A stretch of 64,000 nucleotides of DNA from Salticus scenicus. Lineage: Eukaryota > Arthropoda > Arachnida > Araneae > Salticidae. Under the pieces are notes generated by a model, which ran no database searches, was not told where the DNA came from, and saw only the letters and a list, made by a program, of their open reading frames with translations. Made by a program: the position numbers and the translations under genes. Where the stretch lies: assembly GCA_963930645.1 (NCBI GenBank), contig OZ005652.1:264199356-264263355 (forward strand). Direction: 5' to 3'. The number at the start of each line of letters is the position of its first letter. Position 1 is the stretch's first letter. Below, one piece after another: positions 1 through 10,384 of this stretch.

Positions 1-777
1 GCTGGAATTGCACTTTCGTATACATTAAGCGTTTTTAACATTTTCTAACAATTTTTAAGTGTGAATATAATTTCAATTTGTGTATCTGTGTATCTGTTTG
101 TCAGCCCATCTCTCTGTCTTTCGGCGCTCTAACTCCGTTAAATATTTATGGAATATCTTGAAACTAATATATGTTTTTCAAGTTCACTATCGGATGTCCC
201 CTATTAAAAATGGAGTGAATACCTCTACTGGTTTGTGTACAGGGGCATCGGAAAGTACTGCAAACTATTTTTTTTTTCTATGAGAGGCATTTCTAAAAAC
301 CACATTTTAATACCGTTACTTTACACAAATCTTAATGAAATTGAAATATGTTATTCAAGTTCGCTATCGGATGTTTCCTATGTGAAATGTAGAAAATATT
401 ACCACTGTTTTGTGTACAGGGAGACTTACAAGTATTGCGTTGTATGAGAGGTATTTCTGCAAACCAAATTTTAATAACTTTACTTTGCACAAATCTTAAT
501 GAAATTGAAAAATGTTATTCATATGCAAAAAGGAATGCTTTTTATAAATACAGTATGATTAGTATTAATCTTACAGGGCCACATAAAAATATTAAGTTAC
601 ATTATAAGCTATTAATAAAAATTTGCTGTAATTACATTTTTTTTACAATAAGCATTTTTAACACTTTCTAACAATTTTTAAGCGCGAATATGATTTTAAT
701 TTGGTTATCTTTCTGTCCGATTGTCTGTCTTTCTATCTGGCTCTCGTCCCAAGAGTTCTTAAAAATATTCAGAATTT
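1..777 (+). repeat. Family A repeat, left part of a split copy
   Basis: This is one full unit plus the start of the next of a repeat I cannot name. Each unit has a start block (GCTGGAATTGCACTTTCGT, then a TTTTTAACACTTTCTAAC stretch), a CTGTCTGTC-type pyrimidine block, the landmark TTCACTATCGGATGT, and two or three subrepeats of about 165 bp each carrying GTGTACAGGGACA and TATGAGAGGTATTTCT. The short open frames here come from the pyrimidine block and are not convincing genes. The second unit breaks off after GAATTTTGAAAC near 777, where family B begins, and resumes near 3620. Confidence 0.75.
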
Positions 778-959
778 TGAAACAAGACCTTCCGGCTTAT
801 TCGGAAGGGTAGGTTGATTTCTTTTTTCTTATCAAGTAGCCGTCATTTTGTTTGAAAATGGCGGCTACAAATTATTAACGCATTTGGTAGAAATATTGAT
901 GTAGGCTATGCACATATGGATTTTTAAGCAAATCGGTTCATAAATACCTTTTTATGTGA

Positions 960-2270
960 ATTTAAAATTTTCAAGTGGCCAGCGCTTGGAAGCAAAATGG
1001 TGAGATAAGTTGACAAATATATGAAATGTATTTGTGAGATACGTCTACTGTAAACATATAGTTCGAATTAATTCAAAATCTCAAAAGTCATCGTGCTGGA
1101 AAATTAAGTGGCTGGCACTTCGATCAAAATGGCAGAGAAAGTTCCTCATCTAAAATATCGTTTCAAATTTGAAAATATTTTTTTTTTTGTAGAAATTCTT
1201 TCAATTAGTAAGTTGATAAAATGTTAGTTTTCTGCATTTCTAGCTTGTTTTAGCACTAAAATAGCCTAATTTTTCCTTAAAAACGCATTAAAAAGATCCA
1301 GCAACGCAGGTAATGGATTTGGCGCCAAATTTGGCGACTGTTCCCCTATGGCGACTTTTTTGGCGACTTTTGGCGAGAAAATACTTATAATCGATATACC
1401 AAAGATGGACGCAATAACTTGATTGGTTCACGAGTTACGTGAATTTTCTAGATTTTTGCTGTTTGAAAGATAAATCCATTTTTCAACTTTGATTTGAATT
1501 GATTAAGCATTTCTAAAGTTACCGAGATAACAAATTTTCCAGTGGCCGCCAGTTGGAAACAATACAGCGGAACAAGTTGCCCAGCAAACATATCCAAGGT
1601 ATTTGAAGCATAGGTTCACTGTCCAACTGTGGTTTAAATCAGTGCCGTGTTTCAAAAGTTAATTTTATGGCAAATTTTCAAGGGGCAGTCTAAGTGGTTG
1701 CAACTTGGAAACAAAATAGCAAAACAACTTGCCCAGTGAAATCATTCAGTATACTTGTATAAGTTCCTTGTCCAGTTCTAGTTCAAATTAAATCAGTATT
1801 TCAAAAATTATCGTCATAAGAAATTTTCAGGTGGCGCCACTTGGAAAAAAAAGCGGAATGAGATGCCCAGCGAACTTATCTGAGATATTTGAAGGATAAA
1901 TCCACTACCCAAATTTGATGCGAATCGATTCTGTATTACTAAAGTTACTATGTTGACAAATTTTCAAATGGCAGCCACTTGGACATAAAATTGCGGATCA
2001 AGTCACCAAGTGAACTTATCCTAGATATTTGAACCATAAGTTCACTATCTAACATTTATTTGAATCCGTTTAGTATTTTAAAAGTTATCGTGATGGCATA
2101 TTTTCAAGTGGCAGTGTGATTTCAAGTGGCTGGAACTTAGAAACAAGATGTCGGGACAAGTTGCCCAGTGAAAACATTCAAGATAATTATGTGATAATAT
2201 CACTGTCCACATTTGGTTCGATTTGGAGTATTATTTCAGAAGTTATCGTGATTTTAAATTTTCAAGTGGG
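960..2270 (+). repeat. Degenerate tandem repeat of about 150 bp inside family B
   Basis: Successive diverged units each carry AAATTTTCAAGTGGC, a CACTTGGAAACAAAATGGCG-like stretch, GTTGCCCAGTGAAC, and GGTTCGAATC..AGTATTTCAAAAGTTATCGTGAT. Units are visible around 960, 1100, 1520, 1670, 1820, 1960 and 2100. A short segment near 1315-1378 instead repeats TTGGCGAC several times. Confidence 0.65.
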
Positions 2271-3535
2271 ATCCTGATTCCAAGAGGTCCCGCTTAACTT
2301 AAGATATCTGCCACTTTATTAAAAATGGCGGCTATAGATTAGTAATAAACTTCATTGAGATCCTTATGTGGTCTGTATTTACATCAAAATTCAAACAATT
2401 TCGGAATACACTTTTTACAATTTAGATTTGAAATTTTCAAGTGGTCTCCACTTGAAAACAAAATGGCGGAGCAACTTGGTTAACAAACTCATCTAAGATA
2501 TTTATCAGATAAGTTAAGACACTGTTCAAATTTGGTTCCATTTGGAGTATTATTTCGGAAGTTATCATGGTTTAAAATTTTCAAGTGGTATCCTGCTTCA
2601 AGTGGTCTCGCTTAAGTTAAGATATCCGCCACTTTATTAAAAATGGCAAATAAAGTTCATTAATATTGAGACACTTGTATAATCTATGTATGCATCAAAA
2701 TTAAAAAAAATTCGGAATATGCTTTTTACAATTTGAATTTGAAATTTTCAAGTGGTCTCCACTTGAAAACAAAATGGCGGAGCAACTTGGTTAACAAATT
2801 CATCTGAGTTATTTATAAGATAACTTAAGACACTATCCAAATTTGGTTCGATTTGGAGTATTATTTCAGAAGTTATTCTGATTTTAAATTTTCAAGTGGT
2901 AGAGTGATTTCAAGTGGCCCCGCTTAACATAAGATATCTACCACTTTATTAAAAATGACGGATAAATTTCATTAATAAACTTCATTGAGACCCTTACGTG
3001 GTCTATATTTACATCAAATTTCAAACAAATTCGGAATACGCTTTTCACAATTTGAGTTTGAAATTTTCAAGTGGTCTCCACTTGAAAACAAAATGGCGGA
3101 GCAACTTGGTTAATAAACTCATCTAAGATATTTATAAGATAAGTTAAGACACTGTCTAAATTTGGATCGATTTGGAGTACTATTTCGGAAGTTATAGTGA
3201 TTTTAAATTTTCAAGTGGTAGCCTGATTTCAAGTGGTCCCACTTAACTTAAAATATCTGCCACTTTATTAAAAATGGCGGATAAACTTCATTAATAAACT
3301 TCATTGAGAACCTCATGTGGCCTGTATTTACAACAAAATTCAAGCAAATCTTGCTTTAAATATGCTTTTTACAATGTCGGTTTGAAAATTTCAAGTGGCT
3401 TCCACTTGAAAACAAAAAGTCGGAGCAACTTGGTTAACGAACTCATCCAAGATATTTATAAGATCAGTTCACTGTCCAAATTTGGTTCCATTTCGAGTAT
3501 TATTTCGGGAGTTATCGTGATGACAATATTTTCAT
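2270..3535 (+). repeat. Tandem array of about 315-bp units inside family B
   Basis: The block AAATTTTCAAGTGG recurs at 2431, 2742, 3061 and about 3385, giving periods of 311, 319 and about 324 bp. Each unit contains the perfect inverted repeat TTTTCAAGTGG / CCACTTGAAAA with a 3-base spacer (for example 2434-2444 and 2448-2458) and a TTTATTAAAAATGGCGG segment. The units look like doubled and diversified versions of the 150-bp units upstream. A short (TAGA)/(TA) tract at about 3536-3571 closes the array. Confidence 0.8.
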
Positions 3536-3619
3536 TATAGATAGATAGATAGATATATATATATATATATAGATAAACGAAGTGATTGCAATAGGTCGAT
3601 TTCTAAAGAAATCAACCTA

Positions 3620-4140
3620 AAATTGATATATGTTATTAAATTTCACTATGGAATGTTTCCTATTTAAAATGCCATTAATATGTCCTACACAACGTGTTTG
3701 TGTACAGGGAACTTCCGATGCTTTGCGTTTTAGGACAGACATTTTTATAAATCACATCTAAGTAACTTTCTACTGTAAAAATTATAAATAAATTGAAATG
3801 TATTTTAATATTCTAAAATAATGTTTTGTATAGAATATGATATGATCAACTTTCAGATTTACAGGACTACACTAAAATATTCAAATACATTAAGGGATCA
3901 ATTATAATCTGACGTCTGGATTTTCTTTTGCATTAAGCCTTTTTAACGTTCTTCAACGATGTCTGAGAGCGGTTTTAAATTGAATTAGTCAATCTGTATA
4001 TTTTCCTGTGCTTCTCGCCTTTGTTTGATAATGCAGGCAAAGAATATTGAAAGTTATACGATACAACAAGCACGTACAATTGGAGAGTATTAATAACCAG
4101 TGCGTACTGCATGATTTTTCGTTCTTTTTTTAACACTTTC
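3620..4140 (+). repeat. Family A repeat, right part of the split copy
   Basis: Resumes at TTGATATATGTTATTAA and runs to the end block TGCGTACTGCATGA. It aligns throughout with 14215-14735, including TCCTATTTAAAATG.CATTAATA, CAGATTTACAGG.CTACA and GATACAACAA. That second copy continues leftward without an insert, which defines the empty site. Confidence 0.75.
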
Positions 4141-4570
4141 CAGCAAGGTTGAAAAGTGTCAATGACTTCGGTTTGTCGGTCTGTCCGCAGTCGAACTCCT
4201 GTAAATTTTCATGGAATTTCTTGAAGCTGATATATCGTATTCAAGTTCACTATCGGATGTTCCCTATTGAAAATGGAGGGAATTCCTCTTCTGATTTGTC
4301 TACAGGGACACCCAAAATTTTCTAAAGCACTGTGTTCCATGATAGATATTTCTATAAACCGTATTTTTATACGTTTACTTTAAACAAATTTTAATGAAAT
4401 TGAAATATATCATTTAAGTCCACTGCCGGATATTCCCCATGTAAATTGAAGTAAATACCATCACTGGTTTGTATACAGGGACATCCGAAAGTATTTAAAA
4501 GCATTGCGTTCTATGGAAGGTATTTCTAAGCACCAAAGTTTAATGATTTTACTTTGCACAAGTCGTAAAT
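4141..4570 (+). repeat. Family A repeat, truncated unit
   Basis: Begins with a hairpin-forming AACACTTTCCAGCAAGGTTG/AAAAGTGT and then follows the family A order: a GTCTGTCC block, CACTATCGGATGTTCCC, then two 165-bp subrepeats with ACAGGGACA. It ends in a short TA run at about 4569-4580, where the orientation switches. Confidence 0.7.
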
Positions 4571-4589
4571 ATATATATATTAAATTATA

Positions 4590-6380
4590 ATTACAGCTTT
4601 TGATCTCTCTGAATATTTTAGTGTAGCCCTTTAAATCAGAAAGTTAATCATACCATATTCTATACAAAACATTATTTTAGAATATTAACGATACATTTCA
4701 ATATTTTTATGATTTTTGCAGTAGAAAGACTTAACTTTCAAAAATTCTGTCCTAAACCTTAATGCATTGGCATTTTTTCTGTTGTTGTTGTTGTTGTCCC
4801 TGTAAACAAACTAGTTGTACAGGACCTATTAATGTCGTTTTAAATGGGGAACATTCTATAGGGATAATATTTATAAAAATAACACTCATAAAACACAATG
4901 CTTTCGAATGCTTTTGAGTGTCCCTGTACACAAACCAAAAGAGATATTCACTCCATTTTCAACATGGAACATCCGATAGTGAACATCAATAAAATATATC
5001 AGTTTCGAGAAATTCCATAAATATTTACAGGAGTTAGAGCGCGGGCAGACAGACGGACAGACAGATGGACAGATACACAAACTGAAATCATATTCACACT
5101 TAAAAATGTTAGAAAGTGTTAAAAACGCTTAAGGTAAACGAAAGTGCAATTCTAGAATTGTTTTATCAGTAGCTCTTAATATAAATGGATATTTTTGTGT
5201 CACCCTGTAAACCTAATGCTAATCATGCTGTATTCTATGCAAAGCATTTTTTTCTGCATATAAATAACATATTTCAATTTCCTAAAACTTCGTGAAAAGT
5301 AAAGTTAAAATTTGATTTATAGAAATCTCTCTCATAGAACGCAATGCTTTGGGATACTTTTAAATGTCCCTGTACATAAATCTGTGGTGGTATCTCCGCC
5401 ATTTTATACAGGAAACATCCAGTAGTGAACTTGAATAACATATTTCAATTTAATTGAGATATGTCTACAGTAAAACCAATAGAAATACCTCTTATAGAAA
5501 ACAATGCTTTGAAATGCTTCCGGGTGTCCGTGTATACAAACCAGTATAGGTATAAACTCCATTTTAAATAGGGAACATCCGATAGTGAACTTGAATAACA
5601 TATAACACTTTGAAGAAATTCCATAAATATTTATGAGATTTAGAGCTCGGACAGACAGACAGGCAGACAAATAGGCGGACAGGCAGATACACAAAACAAC
5701 AATCATATTCACCCTTAAAAAATGTTAGAATGTGTTAAAAACGCTTAACGTAAACGAAAGTACAATTCTAGCCATTTTTTTTAAATAGCTCTTAATGTAA
5801 CTGGATATTTTTGTGCCACCCTGTAAATCTAATGCTAATCATGCTATTTTCTGTGCAAAGCATTCTTTTGTGCATACAAATACCATATTTAAATTTCCAA
5901 AAACTTCGTGGAAAGTAAAGTTATTAAAATTTGATTTATAGAAATATCTCTCATAGAACGCGATGCTTTGGAATACTTTTGAGTGTCCCTGTACATAAAC
6001 CGATGGTGATATTTCCTCCATTTTTTACAGAAAACATCCTATAGTAAACTTTAATAACATATTGCAATTTCATTAAGATATGTCTACAGTAAAGGTAAGA
6101 AAATATGGTTTTGTAAAAATACCTCTCATAGAACACAATGCTTTGAAATATTTTCGGGTGTCCCTGTACACAAACTAGAAGAGGTATGAACTCCATTTTC
6201 AATAGGGAACGTCCAATAGTAATCTTGTATAACATATATCAGTTTCAAAAAATTCCATAAATATTTACGGTAGTTAGAGCGCGGACAGACAGACGGACAG
6301 ACAAACCGAAGTCATAAACACTTTTCAACCTTGTTGGAATGTGTTAATAACAGTTTTCAACCTTCTTTGGAAAGTGTTAA
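4590..6380 (-). repeat. Family A repeat array in inverted orientation
   Basis: Three units on the minus strand, at about 4590-5160, 5160-5760 and 5760-6380. Reverse-complement landmarks are clear: ACATCCGATAGTGAAC, TGTCCCTGTACACAAAC, and GACAGACAGACGGACAGAC. The first 280 bases are the reverse of 14250-14530, including the GTTGTTGTTGTTGTTGT run and CTAGTTGTACAGGACC. It forms a large head-to-head inverted structure with 3620-4570. The array ends with AACACTTTTCAACCTTGTTGG and a second similar piece near 6345-6372. Confidence 0.75.
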
Positions 6381-6409
6381 TAACATTAAAGTAACTCCCA
6401 TGCATTAAA

Positions 6410-6685
6410 TGCATTATCGCATTTAGGGAGTTTGAACATCGCATTTAGGATATAGTACCTTAAATGCGACAAAAATTTCCTAAATGCGACGCTGGTATAT
6501 ATTTTCATAAATTACTGATATTTTTTTAATTTCTTGAAAAAAAATGACTCAAAACACTAGTTTAGAACTATGAGTATAATATTCAACCATTTTTTCTTTC
6601 TTTTCATAATTATTTGTTTACTAAAATGTCAGAAGTTTCCTAAATGCGATAAACTTACCAAAAATCACGTCGCATTTAGGCACAA
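6410..6685. repeat. Six copies of an 11-bp CCTAAATGCGA motif in both orientations
   Basis: TCGCATTTAGG lies at 6417-6427, 6439-6449 and 6670-6680. Its reverse complement CCTAAATGCGA lies at 6479-6489 and 6639-6649, and a form with one extra T lies at 6458-6469. The pair 6639-6649 and 6670-6680 can fold into a hairpin with a 20-base loop. Confidence 0.8.
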
Positions 6686-6689
6686 TGAC

Positions 6690-8030
6690 CTTGCCACTTT
6701 TTTTACGGAAAATTTTTGTAGCAGTTTTCTAAAATTAAATAAAATGAAATTTCTATTTAAAAGGCTGGTATCGAAAAATTTAAACACTTCGAAGTTATGA
6801 AATGCACTGTTGTGCTGCTATGAAGAGTAGGTTATATATTCATGAATACAGAATTTACATAATCATCTTTGATTTTTGTAAAATCATCTATTTTCATGTG
6901 CGTTCATTTAGATGACAAGTACTCAAAAATAACATTTCAAAAATTTTGTCTGATGTTCTGTTGTAGTAAGTATTTAAGCCAATTTATGCTATCGTTATAT
7001 TGTTTAGCAAGCATTTAAAAGGAATCAATAATTTGGCGTGAATTTCATTTTGGATAATTTACATTTTACAAAAAAAAAAAAAAAAAAAAAAGAAAGAAAG
7101 AAAGAAAGAAAGAAATATAAGACTTAAATATTATATATATATACCTTATTTATAATGCCTTTAAACTTTCAGAGATTACCAACAGCGAGCATCAACTTCT
7201 ATAAAAGTCAAATAAGAAAAGCTAAAATTTATATTTGGTTTAAAGTTCCTATTATGTCAAATTAAATTTTAGTTTCTGGAGTCCGGAATTTCATTCGTAT
7301 GAAAATACTAATGAACAATGAAAATAATACTATTCTTTAGAAAAATAAGATAAAAAAAACTTTTCTTTTCCTAGACTCTTCGCTTATTCTTGCTGAAAAT
7401 TCTCATTTTCTAGGGCAAGATATGTCAAATCATCCGTTCCATCCTCCGTAAGTCTATTCGATTGTCACCTGGTGAATATGATTTATTATCGAAGCAATGA
7501 CAAGTTGATGGCCCTAACAATGTCCATGTTCCTGGCGGACAGCTTATTACTATAGTGCGATCAAAGGAGATGTTGGATCTTCGAACAAAGGATCAAGAGC
7601 TCCTTAAATAATTAAAAACTGGCCTTGGCGCCGAGAAAGTAATTAATTAAGTGCAGATCAAAGAGCCAGGATGAGGCGAGTTATTATGTCGATACACACA
7701 AAATACGTCTCACTAATCTCTCGCGTTTGGTTAATGGATGTCGCGGACGGGGAGGATATAAAAACTGACGAAAAAAATAATCAGAATTTCCTTAACAATA
7801 GATTAATGTTAATTTAAATATGTTATTGTTATTTACAAAAATAAAACTAAAAATTTTTTAATATTGCTTTAAAAAAAATTATATTACATCATATTTCTTA
7901 GTATCTGACTACATGCCTGCAATTGGTTGCTTCTTTTTCAATAGCCGGAGGAAAATTAACTATTAAAATAAAAGGAGGATGTTTTTTCAAAATTTAATAA
8001 TTTTTTTTTTTCAGTTTTCAACTTATTCAA
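6690..8030. other. No gene seen; includes a GC-richer unique block at about 7400-7760
   Basis: A poly-A run followed by (AAAG)n occupies about 7070-7115. Between about 7400 and 7760 the composition becomes less AT-rich and the sequence non-repetitive, with TAATTAATTAAG and similar homeodomain-type cores, and no long open frame. It could be a conserved regulatory element or an old exon. I cannot decide without comparison. Confidence 0.35.
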
Positions 8031-8245
8031 ACAAATTTGAAAGGGTTTATAACTTAGGAATGTATGTTTCTCCATCTGTCTGTCTGTCCGTCAGGCTATC
8101 CACGCTCTAATTTTTTTAAATATTTTTAGAATCTCTTGATTTATACTTGTGTTATTTAATTTTGCAATGTCATACTTTTTTTAAATGGCATGAACAGTAG
8201 TTTTGGTTTATGTACAAAGATGTACAAAATAATCCAAAATAATTA
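8031..8245 (+). repeat. Family A relic
   Basis: A decayed family A start: CTGTCTGTCTGTCCGTCAGG, a CACGCTCTAATTT segment, AATATTTTTAGAATCTCTTGA, then AAATGGCATGAACAG and TTTATGTACAAAGATG in the expected order and spacing. Confidence 0.5.
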
Positions 8246-8589
8246 TAAGATAAAAAAAAAAAAACTTTTTATATACGATATTTTTAAATTTTCTGTTGAA
8301 TCATAAATATAGAAATACATTAGTACTTTACCAAAGCGTATGAAATTTTTAAAGTGATAATGACGTCAATTTTTGTGAGATGCATAATTTAACTTTTTAC
8401 AGTTTTTTAACTTTCGCTTTTAATTAAATGTATTTATTTTTATGCCGAAAGAAAATGAACTCGTAAACTGTTTTTGTCAACAATTAAATTAGAGCTAATA
8501 TTTTAATGGCTATTTTTAAAGCTATTAGGAGGTTATTATTTTCATATTTTAAATAATTAAAAGAAAATTAATCAAAAATTTGAGACTCG

Positions 8590-8740
8590 GGCTTCGAAGT
8601 ATTGTGTAGTCATCGGGTTCTGGGCTATTCTGAAAGTTTCAAATGTTTAGCTAGAAGGGAAGTTAGTTAAAAATCGATTGCAAGATTTGCACCGGACAAA
8701 CAAACAACCAAGAATCGAAGTTAATAAAAACAGGGAGGAT
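8590..8740 (+). repeat. Dispersed repeat fragment related to 38998-39330
   Basis: Carries TTCTGAAAGTTTCAAATG, TTAGCTAGAAGGGAAG and TTAGTTAAAAA.CG followed by TTGCAAGATTT. These are the same words in the same order as in the tandem repeat at 38998-39330. Confidence 0.55.
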
Positions 8741-9064
8741 ACGCTGTATGGAGAAACATCTCCTTAAAGTATATTTTAATGCATTTATAATTAATCAAAA
8801 CTAAACTAAATTAACATGCATTATTCAGATTCACTCAAAAGCGTACGTAGTTGCTATAAAATAAGGTATATTTAATATCAATGATTAATTTACAAGTCTG
8901 GGACTCAATTAGAGTAAAAATAAGGTGTGATTGGTAATAATATTAGGTAGATTCCTTATAGGAGATCTACCTATTTCAATGGTTCTCATGACACGACTTC
9001 TGGAAAATTTCTTCATATCTTCACCGATCATGACCCCTAGAACCCAAAACCACCCTCCGTTCAA

Positions 9065-9065
9065 A

Positions 9066-9103
<38 letters not shown>

Positions 9104-9118
9104 TATATATATATATGT
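9065..9118. repeat. (TA)n microsatellite
   Basis: About 50 bases of alternating TA with one GG interruption. Confidence 0.9.
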
Positions 9119-9736
9119 ATAACGCTTTTTCCCATGTTAAGTTGTGAACACGATAACTGGAGTAAATTTTATTTAAATTTAACCAGCTCGGAATATGTTG
9201 TCAGGACAGTAAAAATCTCGGTCGAGTTCGTAGATGGGGCATCCAGCTCAAAGGGGGTGGAAATGGTGGGGGATGGAAATTCTCATTTGCCCATAATTTC
9301 TTTAATATTGAAAATAGGAAAATACTTCAAATCAGGCGAATTACCGTCTTACCCTAAAGAATAACTTTTGTATTTAAACTTTTTCGATAACTTTAATTGC
9401 TTAAAAGTTACAAGTTAAAAAGTGATTTTTCTTGTGATGAAGCCGACATTTTCTATAGCTTACATGCAAAAATTTATAATCTGATGCTTATGTCACGTGC
9501 AAATGATAATAAAAAAGATCACTGAAAATATAATAAAGTTTTAATCATGTTTTTAAACAATATAATAATCTGATTAAAAAAAAAAAAAATAGTTTAATTT
9601 AACAGAAAATATGACGTCACAATTACAACAATGTACTGAGAAAAATGAAATAAAATTTTATCCGTGATTTTAAACAAATAAAATAAAAGTTAATAAAAAA
9701 ATAAGTGAATAAAATCAACATATCTTAGGGCTAAGC

Positions 9737-10058
9737 CATAGAATAATAATAAAGGAAGAAGGAGCGTATATGTTTTGGTTTCAGCTTGTAAAATCCAGGA
9801 ATGCCGGGTATATGGTTGTAAAAGTGCTTCAATCTGATTGGTTGGCGACTTGTTGGCGAGATTTTTGAATCGTCTCATCTCTCTGTCAATCAGTCAGCGA
9901 GGCAGCACCCGCAACAAACAGCGATAAATGTGCTGAGCATGGGTGCCCTACTTTAAGGCTTTGAGTAGCAAAAATAGCTTTCGCTGGCAATTCACTAGAA
10001 GTGGCTTGTAAGCATTAGAGTATTGACGTGCTCCTTCTTCCTTTATTATTATTCTATG
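9737..10058. mobile_element. 322-bp MITE with 29-bp perfect terminal inverted repeats
   Basis: The left end (9737-9765) starts CATAGAATAATAATAAAGG and continues AAGAAGGAGC. The right end (10030-10058) is its exact reverse complement. GGCTAAGC is present directly outside both ends (9729-9736 and 10059-10066), which reads as an 8-bp target duplication. An 8-bp duplication is typical of hAT-type elements, but the ends do not start with the usual CAG. Because the flanking C and G could belong to the TIR, a 30-bp TIR with a 6-bp duplication is also possible. No coding capacity. Perfect TIRs suggest recent activity. Confidence 0.9.
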
Positions 10059-10343
10059 GGCTAAGCAGATTAAAACTTAGCTTTATGACATAGATACTAT
10101 AATGTAAAAGATAAATGTCATCGTTTAAAAAAAAAAAAAAATCTTGTAAATTGATGCTAAATGAATTAAAATGGCATGGTAGAAAAGGTAATAAATTTGG
10201 GGACATTTAGGTATCCCTTTAACAAATGAACCAGGGACGATTTTAATGAATTTTCCGTTGAAGTTTATTTTCATGAAAATTTAAATTTAAATTAATGTAT
10301 TTCATTACTCGAATTCCCTTATTTTGCTAAATAAAATTATACC

Positions 10344-10344
<1 letters not shown>

Positions 10345-10375
<31 letters not shown>

Positions 10376-10381
10376 AAAGAA
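10345..10381. repeat. Poly-A / AAAG tract
   Basis: About 27 A residues followed by GAAAGAA; may be a retroelement tail. Confidence 0.8.
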
Positions 10382-10384
10382 CGC

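Larger units (their letters stand above)
778..3619. mobile_element. Family B insert: tandem-repeat element with inverted-repeat ends
   Basis: A 2.8-kb block interrupts a family A unit. TAGGTTGATTTCTTT at 810-824 is matched by its exact reverse complement at 3605-3619, so the insert is bounded by 15-bp inverted repeats. The left end also has a hairpin (CCTTCCG at 788-794, CGGAAGG at 802-808), and the right end is a near palindrome. No transposase frame is visible. The interior is tandem repeats (see 960-2270 and 2270-3535). A non-autonomous DNA transposon is the simplest reading; no target duplication could be fixed. Confidence 0.65.
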
